The notes: generated by a model not told the origin, from the sequence alone. A stretch of DNA of 64,000 nt from Oxytricha trifallax (GCA_000711775.1 ARYC01000757.1:1-64000); one strand, 5' to 3'. Shown: positions 12,501 to 23,963, counted from the first letter of the stretch. Numbers and translations: made by a program.

Positions 12501-14319
12501 TATACTAATTGGGCTATTCATTGGTTTGACAATTCTTGCAAATAATTTACAAGGTTACTTGGAATTATTTCTCATTAAGATCTGCTTATTTTGGGAAAGA
12601 AAGTCTACTTTGAGAATGCTTAAGAGTAACTTCAAAGCTCACTTTTAGAATAACTCATAGACTAGCAGGCTCTATGCTTTGTCATTGGGATTTATTCTGT
12701 TCTTATTAGGTAGCTATAAATTGTTAAGTATGCAGAACAATGCAGCTAATGAGAAACGATGGGGTAATAAGCCAAGTTTTTATACTTCAAATTACTATGC
12801 AATTTAGCCAAAAAGGATTGAACCAATACAAATATAAAAAGCTAAATAGAATTATTAGCTAAACTTATTATTGTAACTTATACATTTTTTATTCAAATAC
12901 TTGCTAAGAACATGGATATAATAGAGACTTTTACGTTTATTGCATTTGACATAAATAGTATATTTTACATTTAGAGAACTTAAACTTCCGACCCAGGTAA
13001 GCTTAAACGTTTTACTGTAAATACTGTTGGCGTTACTCCATCTATATTTAATGGAACTAAACCAAATTAAACCAAAATATAATTAGCTTTATTATGGCAA
13101 AATATCTATCTGTTTAGTTGGACAGATTTGTCTTTTGGTTATTAGTAAACTTCTCTCACCACAGCTCACGATCTATACACAGCTCGAGGAAGCTAAAGCG
13201 CAATTATCTCAACATACATGGGCAGTGAGCTTGGTGTGAACCCAACCCTACAATCTTATTCAAATTATTTTGTGCTAAATTTGTAGCACACTCACTAGAG
13301 TAAGAAAAAGAGTGAACTTTACAGATTGAGGCCTTCTACTTTGCTTAGTAATTCACCTTATTTTTACATGAATGATGTCTTTGAAGACAGTACAGAACGA
13401 GTTCTTATTTCAATACCTCTTTATGCTTATAACTTAATTACAAATTTCATTTTTAGGTAAATTATTTGTTAAATCTTTATATTATAGATGTAGGGTCTTG
13501 GAACTATTCGTGAAGTTCAATATAATCAGCTCAGTATAAAATTAAAGTCTTATGTATCTCAAGAAGAGGAAGATACTCTAGTTTAAGAACTTACTAAAGT
13601 ACTCGATATGACCGTGGTATAGGTTCACACTAATCATGTTAAAAATGAGAATTATGATACAACACTAAACCAAATTCTATTAATAAGAAACACATTTTTA
13701 ATTTACAGAGAAACAATTAAATTGCTTTATGTATTATTTAAAAAACTCATTTAATATTATTTAAGTTTAGAGTGGATATTCAACATTTTGATAATAATCA
13801 TTATGTTTTTGTGTTTCTTCTCGCTAAGTTCGTCAATGTCAGCCAATATGTAAACTTTTCCCTTAATCTTACACCTTAATTTAACTAAATCATATACAAA
13901 TATTGAACATATATTTTACAATCAATCAAAAGAAATAGGGGTGATGCGAGCTATCGGCCTAACTAAATTCAGGATACACATACTTTACATTTATGAAGCT
14001 TTTATTTTAGTTTTAGCTGCTTCTATTCTTGGGCTTTTGATAGGCATGAGTCTTGTGTATACTATTCACTAAATTTATTGCATTTTTATATATAAATATC
14101 ATTAGAATTCTACTAAAATAATCTCCATAATGATTTAAGAATTAATTATTGATTCTGATATCATATGATGTGCAGTATAAAACAGGCGTGAAGTTCTATT
14201 TCCCACAGAGTTAAATGCTTATGATAGTCATATTTTCAGTTATAGTGGCTTTCTTAAGTGTCTACACACCTAATAAACAGATCTTAAATAAAAATATTTC
14301 ATAGATACTCAGGATGTGA
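9541..14319 (+). CDS. FtsX-like permease family protein B (germline form)
   Basis: Paralogue of A and C/D. The likely start at 9541 opens a charged cytosolic region (MKNKVPTIQKSKKGKGQEK). Further coding islands at about 9800-9905 and 10123-10410 belong to this region but their joints are unresolved. From 10443 the frame is nearly continuous: membrane segment 1 (about 10550-10625), an acidic extracytoplasmic domain, LVMTLPSPR, first module 11850-12250 (RKSFDIGVIRMVGES), second domain with DLYTARGSQ, second module around FFSLSSSMSAN and IGVMRAIGLTK. Stop TGA at 14317-14319. It has fewer IESs than A. Oddity: an in-frame TGA at about 12278, where A has Glu or Arg, lies near an unresolved joint. 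It is either a nonsense change or a sign that the join is misread. Other unresolved joints are near 13456 and 14070-14190. Confidence 0.78.
12835..12899 (+). other. IES in permease B, pointer CAAATA
   Basis: Pointers at 12829-12834 and 12894-12899. Deletion gives IEPIQILAKNMDIIETFTF, matching FDSILARNIDIIDSFTY in A. Confidence 0.92.
13850..13912 (+). other. IES in permease B, pointer ATAT
   Basis: Deletion gives SSSMSANIFYNQSKEIG, one residue longer than SANLYEQSKEIG in A. The frame is kept; the exact pointer is less sure. Confidence 0.65.
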
Positions 14320-14498
14320 GAATTATGATATTTCTTTTATAAAACAATTTAAAATAAGTATATACAATTTAATTATAAAAAGAAAAAAGGTACAAGTATA
14401 TAACTACATAAAAAACTATATAAGGAATAAGTCTTAATTTTAATAATCATTACTTTCCACATTTTTTCTTATCTTATCTTATATGGAATATTTAAGAT

Positions 14499-14508
14499 AG
14501 AGTGATAA
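14499..14508 (-). other. Inversion pointer TTATCACTCT (minus copy)
   Basis: Last 10 bp of the minus-strand half, ending in LQIKTSQLITL. The same 10 bp open the plus-strand half at 18772-18781. Joining through one copy gives KTSQLITLSRKGGYIVL in frame and in line with A. Confidence 0.9.
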
Positions 14509-17500
14509 GTTAAGATGTTTTTATTTGTAAATTATAGGCAACTATCAAGAATATAATGAAGCCAAGAGCAAGTGAAAATATTATACTTGTCATCATATTC
14601 CTTAGTTTATGAGCTATTAATTAATAAATATAACGTTATATCAGTCATTATTTATAGTAATATTACAATTAAAAAGTATAAAATTATAATAAGCTGTGAG
14701 ATTTTTTAAGACGAGCAATTTCATGCTGCGTTTCTCATAAAATAAAAACAGATGAGTTAATATTACTTCTAAACCTCTTTACAGGTTATAATTATAATGC
14801 AAATTAATTGTTAATTTACTATAGAATATTTTTAACATTTTTAGTGTTATTTTTCTTTTATTCACGAATTAAATCATAAAAGCAAGCAGTGTAAGCCCAA
14901 GTAGCATGCCAAGTAAAATAAAGAAAAATATTCTTAAAATCATTCCATAATTAAGGGATAGTAGGGAGAGAGGCAAGAAGTAGTATATGCCTATGCCATA
15001 TGCTACAGCTATGATCCCAATTGGAACATGGCTAGTTATTTTCTCTGCATTATTATTTTACAAGATTGTTATGTAAACCTAGTGGTAATAAATTGCAAAA
15101 ACAATAAAATAACAAAGCCAAAACATTGTTAGACCAAAATAAGACTGTACACAATTTACTATTAATTTAAAGCATATTAAAAGTTTAAATGGCTTTAGTT
15201 TTACTTCTGGAATAGTCGAGACAATCACCTAGATTCTTAGTGAGCACAACTTTTATAGGAATAATTGCAGACACAGTTGGTATCACAATTCCGATGATCA
15301 AAGCTTGGAGCACAGCGAAGCCATCAGGGACTGGATCATTTGGGATACCAAGGTCATCTGTTAGTAGAAATCCGTAGATTAATTTCAGCATTGGGAAGCA
15401 AAGTACGAAGCCCAGAATCAGTGCTGGAAATACAAACAGCATACTTCGTATGAAAAATAATAAATAGTTTAGTAGATTCCTTCAAATATATCTTCTAAGT
15501 TATGAAATAAACAATATACTTTACAAGATAACCAAAGCAACTAATCCAATTTTTGATAACCCTACCATTCTCATAACACCAATTTCAAAGGTTTTAGTCT
15601 CAACACTAATCATAAGCAGTGAATAAATTAGCAAGCACGATAAGATGATAAAAAGCAAAATGATTATATCAAATATTAGACCCAGAAACATAACTGCTTG
15701 AGAATAGGTTTACATATCAGCTAAAATACCCAATTCAATCTATAATTATTTTTTAAAGTTGCTTAAGCATATTTTAAAATATATTTTTATCAAATATTTT
15801 TGTTCTTTATTAGTTATAAACAGGGTAAAAACCTAATTACGTGGAAGCTTGGTTGGCATACACAGTTACACCTCTTTATATATCATCAAAATTAGACTTT
15901 GCATAGTAATCAACTCTTGGCGAGGGAAGTTATAGTAAAAATACATCTGCAAATTCATACAAGCTGACTAGGCTATCGTTTTTTAGAAATTCCTTAAAAT
16001 CTATGTTTTCATTATAGTCATTAGGTAGGTAAACTCAAAGAGTAAAATTAAATGAAAATAAAAAAATGCATTCATAAAAGAGGATCAAATTTCGGAATTG
16101 GTTTAGTTAGAAAGTAAGGGGAGGAAATGTCTATATTCCATCATTTACAAATCATTAATGTTTCCATCTGGAAATTTGCCATAAGTCCCACTTGTCATTC
16201 TCTTGGCTTTGCAAGGCAAAAACACTTAAACATCTTAGTTAACATAAGCGTACTCCTCGTTGTTAACATCTTAGTTTGTCTATTTATAAGCTATCTTTCT
16301 TTTCCCATTTTCAATTGCGTATTTGTTAAATTTAGTCACTAATTAGCTCATTAACTGTGAGAGAATTATATCGAAATACACAATATGACCTTCCTCCACT
16401 CCAAGTGTGCTTGTGGCCTTGCTGTTAATGTGGCATTCACCCAAACCCATAGGGTCAAATTTGTATTGTCTCCCCACTTAGTAAGCTTTCTCTCTATCTG
16501 TGTCAAAGAGAGAAATAAAACCCCTTGTTTCATTTGATTATTAAAAGCGATTGAAAAAGATTAACAATTAATTCAGTAAGTAAACCTTGTCAAAAACTAA
16601 ATAAATAAAAGCTTTGTATCTTTTTTATGATAATTTCAAATAATTCAGTCAATAAATAGTCAATCTTCATATATTCTATAGTTCTATATTAATTCTCACA
16701 ACAACCAAAAGGTTTTTTACATACCTAATATTCCATTCTAATTTTCTTTGGAGTTTAATATATATATTCTCTTTTAGGCAATTTAAGGCTTTGATCATAA
16801 TTAGCTTACCAGCTTTACAGTTCAGTTTGATTATCCGGAAAGTCTATTAAATTATCATTTGTCTCATCACTGCCCATCTGCACACCACAGAAATTCTTTC
16901 TTGGTGTTAACCGTAAATTCATATCTTAATTGTACTTATCTCTGTTTTCTGGTTAATTTATCTCCAAATACTTTGTGTAGTTTAGATAGAGACCCTTTGT
17001 TGTGAAAGAATTAGAACTCAAGTCAATTCCACCCACATAGCTAGAGGAAACAATACCGTCTATTTCACCTATATTAAATTATAAATTTAAGGCATTAAAA
17101 CAGAAATCGCTCTTATAATAGATTTTTCATAAATAAATTAGTAAAATTAAAGGACCTTTAGTGCCTTCAGAAAGAGTTAAGAATATAATCGGGCCTTTGG
17201 CAACAATTGTGTTAATTATAAGTGTAAATATGACCACAACAAATACAGAACAAAATGCCAAGCAGAAGTGAAATTTTCTACGTCTTATATCTCTCCAAGA
17301 ATGTTTACAGAAAAATCCAAGAGAGCTGAAGAACTTTTGGTTTTCCATTTATTCATTCTTCAAGAATTGCTCATTAGATATTCTAAAAATAGATTTTCAA
17401 TAATTGGTTAACAAATATAGTCACTGAAATATTAAACATAATGAAAAATCAAATAGAATATATAGATATTTTAACTTACTATAATATTTCAAGTAAGTTA

Positions 17501-18589
17501 TAATATATTCTTTAAAATGAATAAGTCATATTTCCCATTTTAATTATTTAAAATTGAATTTTTTCTTTTTTTATATAAATCAATAGTCATTCATTATAGT
17601 CTCATAAAATAAATATATAAAAAAGGAATAACTGACTACCTAACACCCCTTATTTAACTTACTTTTTAACTTTCTTAATATTTTAGCCTATGGGATCCGC
17701 AAAAACAGAAGCATCTTTAGAACTTAAACTGGCATTATCTGAACTATTATTTTTAACTTTTTATTTAATATTTAATTTTTAGGGAGAATCAGTCTCTGTT
17801 ATGTTTGCAAGACATCGTGGAGTTAACTTCTCACTTTCTATATTACTTCTTTTCTTAGACTTTTTTCTCTTATTGTTAAATAAAAAGTTAAGACTTGAAA
17901 ATAGACTTTGTTATATAAATAAAAATTAACATACCATTATGACATTGTAAAATTTCACTGCAATATAAGGGAAGCAAAAAGAGATATTTTGGAAAGAATT
18001 GAGTTTAAAGATAATAGGGTTAAAAATATAATGATAATTTTATTTAATTTTAAGATATAATTTTATAGGATTTTCCTTGACAATTTTATAATGAATAAAG
18101 TACTATAAATTTAGATTAAATATAGCCTTATTTGTTTTAAATCTATTCATTAATAATTCAATAGATTGATTGAATTCTAGCAATATAAATACTAGGCTAA
18201 ATCTGTTCTGATACGACTGATTATATTTCATCTCGATAAATTTTAATTTGTTAATAGTATTTATATAAACTATTAACTATTAATAAAAACAACTTATCGA
18301 TCAATTGATATCCCAGATTAATTAATTTAAGGTGTTAATTGCAGTTAATATATGTTTCTTTGATCATTTACCTAGTATTCCATAGATTCATCAAGAGGGA
18401 TACTCATATTATCTTCGGGTTTGTGAGGTCCAGACTCCTCCTCAGAATCTTTAATTATATTTATGCAAAAACCTAATGAGATAATTAATTCAAAAAGTAT
18501 TAATAAATATCGATATTTAATCATCAGAGTTTTATAATTAAGACTCTATTTTCTGCTTTTTGTAATTTTTTTGCTGTTGCTTTGACATT
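14499..18589 (-). CDS. Scrambled FtsX-like permease C/D, N-terminal half (inverted MDS block)
   Basis: Minus-strand half of a third permease paralogue. It starts at 18589 (MSKQQQKNYKKQKIES), then an acidic cytosolic region (NSDDSEEESGPHKPEDN, about 18450-18370; NIESEKLTPRC, about 17880-17640). HSWRDIRRRKFHFC and membrane segment 1 follow at about 17300. Next come the extracytoplasmic domain (LFDTDREKAYQVG; LLLPSPR at about 15930), the first FtsX module (LLIYSLLMISVETKTFE, about 15610), membrane segments, and IIFSLALGFIIFLIVAYNL near 14550. The gene stops at the 10-bp pointer at 14499-14508. Everything downstream (second extracytoplasmic domain, second module) is missing here and is found on plus at 18772-20453. 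The two parts together match A over its whole length. Joints around 15720-15830, 16040-16110 and 16560-16790 are only partly resolved. Confidence 0.88.
14616..14695 (-). other. IES in permease C/D, pointer AGCT
   Basis: Pointers at 14692-14695 and 14612-14615. Deletion joins VLKNLTA to HKLRNMMTSIIF, matching LNNLKSHMIRNRLTSTIF in A. Confidence 0.9.
14782..14871 (-). other. IES in permease C/D, pointer TAA
   Basis: Deletion gives LLAFMIQRGLEVILTHLF, aligned gap-free with LLAINVQNMLERLLTFIF in A. Short pointer, but the alignment is strong. Confidence 0.85.
15078..15189 (-). other. IES in permease C/D, pointer TTTA
   Basis: Deletion gives KTKAIYITILQNNNAEK, matching RVKAIYVSILNKNRANI in A. Confidence 0.9.
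15447..15521 (-). other. IES in permease C/D, pointer AAGTAT
   Basis: Pointers (plus-strand ATACTT) at 15516-15521 and 15441-15446. Deletion gives VILQSMLFVFPALI, gap-free with MIFMQTVMFVSPAI in A. Reading the segment as a GT-AG intron would lose two conserved residues. Confidence 0.93.
17071..17157 (-). other. IES in permease C/D, pointer AGGT
   Basis: Deletion joins LSEGTK to GEIDGIVSS, matching the GEID block that is continuous in A and B. Confidence 0.9.
18450..18522 (-). other. IES in permease C/D, pointer GATT
   Basis: Deletion joins QLQNSDD to SEEESGPHKPEDN in frame. No paralogue covers this disordered region, so support is frame plus repeat. Confidence 0.7.
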
Positions 18590-18771
18590 CAACTTTTAAT
18601 ATAATTATTAGAATATTATCCTAAAATTTATCATATTTTTTCTTTATTATTTCATTATATGAATCCGCATATGTTTACTAAAAATAGAACATTGATGCTA
18701 TTTAATTGTTATGAATTCAAATTTAGGTTATTTGATTTTGGCATTACAATTATTTAAGTTTAAGTAATTTA

Positions 18772-18781
18772 TTATCACTCT
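18772..18781 (+). other. Inversion pointer TTATCACTCT (plus copy)
   Basis: Partner of the repeat at 14499-14508. Opposite strands mean that assembly needs inversion, not simple deletion. Confidence 0.9.
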
Positions 18782-20453
18782 CTCAAGAAAAGGAGGATAC
18801 ATAGTTTTGTCTTCTGATGACTCAGGAGTAACTAGTCCATATGCTATGGACCCTATTCTTAAGTAAAACATGCACTTGAAAAATTAAAAATAAAAATATG
18901 AAGCAATTATAAAATTTGTAATAATATAAATTTGGTATTTCATGCACTTAATAGAATCATTTACTTATATAACCTATCAATTAACAGTAATTGAAACCAC
19001 TAAAATATCTCAAATAACTCTAAGTGATCTTGGCACTGTTAATAAATTCAACTCACTTGTGTATTTATTCACGAATATATGTATAAATTGTAAGTTAACA
19101 ACACATGAATAGTAATTAATAAAAATAGAATTTTATTAGTGTATGGAGTCTTACCTTCAATATATGATGCAACTGTCAATGATTTCGTAGTTGTGGGTTC
19201 AGTATTTGAAAGCTCAGGCCTGTCTCTGGGTGAACAGCTATACACAGCTCGTGGTTCACAGGGTGTAGGCATGAGCTCCCTAATAGCAGAACAATCCAGA
19301 GCAGAAAACCCTGAATAAAATTACAAAGCTACAATACTCATGAAAATCACGAATTAAATTCAGAATGTATATTTTGCTATGAGGAACACTTTCAACTTGG
19401 ACAAGTCGCCTGCTTTTATAATGACTGATAGAGACTAAAGCGAGAATTTCAGACATCATTTAGTATGTTAGATGCCACTTTTTATGATATTTTCAAGGAT
19501 AAAGTCCTTGAGAAGTGTTCCACTATAGAGGATTATAAACCTCAATATAAGAGGAAATTTTATTTAAGGTATTTCTTTTGTAAATATATTGAGATCTTTC
19601 AAATCAAATATGGCTTATATTACTAATTTTCATTTAAGTTTAATAAAGCTTAAAGACGCTTAAAACATAAAACAAAGCAATGCCTTTTTGAAGTCACTTC
19701 GCTCTCAGCTGACTCCTTACCAAGATAAAATGCTAAGTGTCTATAATTACAACGATAGTTTGTAAAATGTGGAAAGAATGACTACTATATTGAACATGAT
19801 ATTTAATGTAATTATCGCCATAACAATGTTCCTGTGCTTTTTCTCGCTTAGTTCGTCTATGAGTGCTAATTTATATGAGTAGTCAAAGGAAATTGGGATT
19901 TTAAGAGCAACTGGCTTTACTCGTAAAAATATTATTAATCAAAAATTTCAATTAGAGATTTCATGTCTATAAAATCTTTTTAATTTTTGTTGTTGCCAAA
20001 TTGATATATTCAAGGTATTATTATTTCCAAATCTATAAAAATTCTACTTTAAAATGTGCCTCTTTATAATTATCTTTTACTCGTATCCGTATAATTTTCT
20101 TATACATGTATGAAGCTTTTATACTAGTAATGGCATCTTCGCTCCTGGGAATATTAATAGGGACCCTGGTTGGATTCTCAATGACTATGCAGCAGATGCT
20201 TTTCGTAGAAATACCTTTGTAATTTTTCTTCCCCTGGCAGCAGTTTATATTGGTGATTGGACTGTCTATGCTTTGTGCAGTCTGTGCTACTGTAGGCCCA
20301 ACTAGAAGTGTCGTTAATCGTAACATTCAAAGATTATTTTATTAATAAATTTTCAAATTTATAGTTAAGGTTTATTAGGTAATTACAAAGCAATAAATTA
20401 TGAATATTGTAATGAATAATATATATATTGCAGCTATCTTTAGATTAAATTGA
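18772..20453 (+). CDS. Scrambled FtsX-like permease C/D, C-terminal half
   Basis: Plus-strand continuation of the gene whose first half lies inverted at 14499-18589. It opens at the shared pointer (18772-18781) with LSRKGGYIVLSSDDSG and continues IESFTYITYQ, YGVLPSIYD and GEQLYTARGSQGVG. The second FtsX module follows (MFLCFFSLSSSMSANLYEQ, ILRATGFTR, FLYMYEAFILVMASSLLG). The tail reads VGPTRSVVNRNIQRLFYQ and the first in-frame TGA is at 20451-20453. All parts align to A (7990-9273) and B. One frame change near 19435, between MTDRDQ and the next segment, is unexplained: it could be a missed tiny IES or a frameshift. The real C-terminus may be shorter, since the last 20 codons are AT-rich and unconserved. 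Confidence 0.87.
18878..18949 (+). other. IES in permease C/D, pointer CATGCACTT
   Basis: Pointers at 18869-18877 and 18941-18949. Deletion gives PILKQNMHLIESFTYI, matching SILARNIDIIDSFTYI in A. Confidence 0.93.
19065..19144 (+). other. IES in permease C/D, pointer GTGTAT
   Basis: Pointers at 19059-19064 and 19139-19144. Deletion gives KFNSLVYGVLPSIYD, matching DFEVGTYGVMPNIF in A. Confidence 0.92.
19569..19638 (+). other. IES in permease C/D, pointer ATTTAAG
   Basis: Pointers at 19562-19568 and 19632-19638. Deletion joins KRKFYL to SLIKLKDAQNIK, like LSIKLKSY in B. Confidence 0.75.
19926..20085 (+). other. IES in permease C/D, 10-bp pointer TTTACTCGTA
   Basis: Pointers at 19916-19925 and 20076-20085. 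Deletion gives ATGFTRIRIIFLYMYEAF, matching AVGFTKNRVIMLYIYESF in A. Confidence 0.95.
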
Positions 20454-20946
20454 TAGGGATATATACAAGATAAAATTACTCAATAATAAAAAAGAAAGAA
20501 AGAAAAATACTTAAATAACTTATAAAAAAAACTATTCTGGTTTAATTATTCTATTTATTTCATTATTTTATGTAAATTTTTTCAGATTTCTTTATCAAGT
20601 TTAGTATATATTTTTGAAATATCTAATAATTTAATATTCTCTTATTTCTGAGTAAATTTGAATATTTTAATAAATTTTGAATTATATATTGATAATATGA
20701 ACGACGACCTGTACGACAAAGCTAAATTTAAATTTTAATATACAATAATATTAAAATTTTTGACCAATAATTTATTTTAATTAATTTAATCTAAAGGATA
20801 TAGCAAATTCCAATAAGAATGTAAGTATCAATAGACAAGTCCATTACTATTACAAATTTGAGTTAATATTTTGAACTTTTTTCATACTTAGATTGCAAAT
20901 ATATTAATACGTTTTTAACATAGAATCAATCGATTAAGAAGACACA
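20454..20946. other. AT-rich spacer
   Basis: About 490 bp, low complexity, no gene or clear repeat seen. Confidence 0.5.
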
Positions 20947-23688
20947 ATGAGAGGGAGTTCATCTCAGGCTAAGTCCACTGACGATGATATTTAAACAGAA
21001 GATGATGCTCCCAGCAACAACAAGCATTTATTAGTATATATGGTTATATTTTATGCACAGAGTATCACATGATAGTGAGAGCGAGACAGACAGCGATCAC
21101 GAGGGCCACAATGGCGGAGGGTGCAGCAGCTGCGAAGACGATCACGATGTTGAGAAAAACGGAGGAGGCAAGAAGAAGAAAAATAAAAAGAGGAAGGGCA
21201 AGAAAGAAGACTAGCCTGTGGAAGATGACAGAATAGACATCAGACTTACTATCACATAGGGATCATTAAATATTTTATTAGAATTTATAGTGAAATATGT
21301 CATTCCTACCTGCGATGGCATTAATCGAGAACAAATTGTTAGACCCAGACACATTCATAGTGGATCCAAATATTCAAGCCAAAATTATACATTATGTTGG
21401 ACACTTTGGAAATGTTAAGGCGCTTAGATCATTAATCGAGGTTTAAGGAGCAGATATTACATAAGTTATATCCCATGTCATTTTACAATAATATTGATTT
21501 AAGAATCAACTTGGTAAGTTGCAATAGTAATGTATAAGACAGTTACAAGTTGAATTTAGCACACTATGCAGCTCGTGAAGGACACGCTTAATTATAATTT
21601 TATAAATTAATTCCCTCAATGAATATAATCTGTCTAATTTATTGATGAAAGAATTTCAAAATTTTATAAAATATATTAAAACACACTTAGGTACTTGCGT
21701 ATATTAAAAAGCACATACCAGAGCAGCTTTCTTAAGTAGAGGTTTTTGGCAAAACACCCCTAGATTATGCATTTAGCTCTTGCAAACTGTACTCATATCT
21801 GTATTTGAAATATAGATGTCAGGGTATAGCTACAAGTCCTATTCAATATATAATAAATACATTCATTTTATTTCGTTACTAAACACTGAATAATTTAATT
21901 TTAAAAATTTATAAACAAATCACAGTAAAGTATTTTATAGTATGTTGTGATTATGAGTGATCAGAGAGACCGTAGTAGCTATTTGACTATGATAAATATG
22001 CTTGGTGAAAACAATTGGAGCTACACTATGTTGCTCTATCTCATCCATGAGAAAGAAGCATAACCATTAATCGTCTAAGTTTGTAATATATTAATTTTAT
22101 AACTTGTAAGTATTTAACTATTAAAATCCTAAATTAACCACTATAATTCAATCTCATATAAAAATAAAGGATTGCAGTTTGCATGAAGAATATTTTGGCA
22201 TTTTAAGATTTACAAAGATTAGGGTTGATCTTTCGATTGTATAAAGATCATCTATCTATTGCAGTTTTGAATTAAATAGAGATAGCCAGGAATTCTATGA
22301 TACCTATCAATCAATAACTGGTCAAGAAAATGATGGTTAACTATATTCTAACCAATAATGTCAAAGACAGCTCTTTTAAAATAACAAATCAAATTTTATA
22401 AGATATTAGGTATTTTGTGATAATTCTGAACATATGATACTTCCTCTAAAATTACTAAATCATTTTCTATAAATATAGCTCCAATTTAGTGAAGAAAGAT
22501 ATGATTTATTACTAGGAATTATTGGGCTTTATTTGGAATAAAAGTGCAATGCTAATAATGCCCTGTATCTATCTCTTCGCAAGTATGTTCTACTTCATCG
22601 CACTTTTAACAAACAATAATCTATCACTTATGACACTCTTCAACATGGATAATGTATCGGTGCTCGCTATTTTAGGATTTTGGCTTCTAGGATTCATAAG
22701 TATGCTTAAATTTTAGATTACTGAGCCAGGAAATGTTCATAAACTCAGTATAGACAATCCAGATAATGTTGTACACAAGTTATGTGATGAGTTTGAAACA
22801 AAGAGCAAAGCTACTGACTTTAATGAAGTTTGCTTCATTTGCCTTTAATACTAGTAAGGACATATTAATCATTCAATAGGAATTGCTTAATATTAAATAT
22901 AGTAAATTCTTAATTATTTTATCCTATTTGATTGTAAGAAATGCGAAGTATGTGTGTAAGGCTATCAATACCATTCTAGAGCTTTCAATAAATGCGTAGG
23001 CAGAGATAATGTACTTTCCTTCGTCTACTTTTATCTCTTCAATCTCATAGCTCTATTACTATTCATCTCCAATTTCATATCTAATAAACAAGAGACAGCT
23101 CGTTTGCAATCTTCAAATTTTCTACTGTAAATGATTGAAATTCATGCCAGACCCTTGCTTGAACAGAGATTTGGCTTTGCTATTCCATTAATAACCGCTT
23201 AGATATTAGTTGGAAATATTTTAGAGGTACTTTTGCATTTTGTTGTTGCTGCTCAACATAATATCAATTTTGATTAAGTCCAAATGTCTTGAGTGTTTAA
23301 AAATAGCGAATTATTTCATTTAAATCATAAATATCACAATCCACGAAATGCAGAATAGTTTTGAATACAAAAAAGTGTTTGAATTGTAAAAATCAGCATT
23401 CACAGAGAGACCACCTCAGTATGGATGGCCAAAAATATCTTTGTTCAAAGCCATCGGAAACACAGTCAAATTTTTTGTTGGAATCGATGTTTTAAATGGT
23501 GGACAAAATTAGAGAGTTATTAAAGGTGGTCAAACTATTGTGTTAATATTTCTATAAATTTGACAGAAAATATTCTCAAATTAGATCAAATTTGTTTAAA
23601 AAATAATGTAGATTTGCAATAATGGATATAATTAAGCACTATAGTAATCAGGGATGATAGAAATGACAGATTTCAGGAGAAACACTGA
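20947..23688 (+). CDS. Ankyrin-repeat DHHC-like membrane protein with degenerate DHHC motif
   Basis: After removal of ten IESs the gene reads through from ATG 20947 to TGA 23686-23688. Order: an acidic then Lys-rich disordered start (DSESETDSDHEGHNGGG, GGGKKKKNKKRKGKK); a low-similarity ankyrin region (LNLAHYAAREGHAQVLAYIK and FGKTPLDYAFSSC); hydrophobic spans (LIMPCIYLFASMFYFIALL; VLAILGFWLLGFISML); a cysteine-rich block (EVCFICLFDCKKCEVCV); then two more membrane spans (VYFYLFNLIALLLFISNFI and ILVGNILEVLLHFVVAA). This layout is that of Akr1/HIP14-type protein S-acyltransferases. The motif position expected to read DHHC reads QYHS or YHSR followed by AFNKCVGRDN. No catalytic Cys is present, so enzyme activity is doubtful and a scaffold role is possible. 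Confidence 0.85.
21038..21065 (+). other. IES (28 bp) in ankyrin-DHHC gene, pointer AGTAT
   Basis: Deletion joins NNKHLL to VSHDSESE in frame. Reading the gap as a GT-AG intron would give a stop, which favours an IES. Confidence 0.8.
21268..21304 (+). other. IES (37 bp) in ankyrin-DHHC gene, pointer TCATT
   Basis: Pointers at 21263-21267 and 21300-21304. In-frame join TITQGSFLPAMALIENK. Confidence 0.8.
21466..21538 (+). other. IES in ankyrin-DHHC gene, pointer ATAAG
   Basis: Pointers at 21461-21465 and 21534-21538. In-frame join GADITQDSYKLNLAHYAA rebuilds an ankyrin-like unit. Confidence 0.85.
21591..21689 (+). other. IES in ankyrin-DHHC gene, pointer CTTA
   Basis: In-frame join AAREGHAQVLAYIKKHI, the usual shape of an ankyrin helix pair. 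Confidence 0.85.
21823..21964 (+). other. IES in ankyrin-DHHC gene, pointer TCAG
   Basis: Pointers at 21819-21822 and 21961-21964. In-frame join LKYRCQRDRSSYLTM. Short pointer without paralogue support. Confidence 0.65.
22084..22181 (+). other. IES in ankyrin-DHHC gene, pointer AGTTTG
   Basis: Pointers at 22078-22083 and 22176-22181. In-frame join PLIVQVCMKNILAFQDL. Confidence 0.82.
22374..22481 (+). other. IES in ankyrin-DHHC gene, pointer AGCTC
   Basis: Pointers at 22369-22373 and 22477-22481. In-frame join TNNVKDSSNLVKKDMIYY. Confidence 0.82.
22845..22925 (+). other. IES in ankyrin-DHHC gene, pointer CCT
   Basis: Join EVCFICLFDCKKCEVC keeps the frame inside the Cys-rich block. The 3-bp pointer leaves room for an alternative joint that would change the zinc-ligand spacing. 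Confidence 0.6.
23287..23350 (+). other. IES in ankyrin-DHHC gene, pointer AAATG
   Basis: Pointers at 23282-23286 and 23346-23350. In-frame join NFDQVQMQNSFEYKKVF. Confidence 0.8.
23539..23642 (+). other. IES in ankyrin-DHHC gene, pointer ACTAT
   Basis: Pointers at 23534-23538 and 23638-23642. Join gives KGGQTIVIRDDRNDRFQEKH then TGA, a natural C-terminus. Confidence 0.8.
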
Positions 23689-23932
23689 TGAACCAGGTGG
23701 AAATTTAAGCTTCGATTCTTAAGAATGAGTCAGCTTATTTAACTTGATATCTGCAAAAAAATGATTTATATTATATTTGTTTCAATTTCTATTTCTTTTC
23801 AAAGTAATTTATATAGCATGTAAAAATTTGTATCAAATTATGATAATTTTCAGGGAAAAGACTAAATATTTATTTCAAATATCAATATAAAATTTATAGA
23901 TCTATTAGTCTAAGAGATTTATAAATTATAAC

Positions 23933-23963
<31 letters not shown>

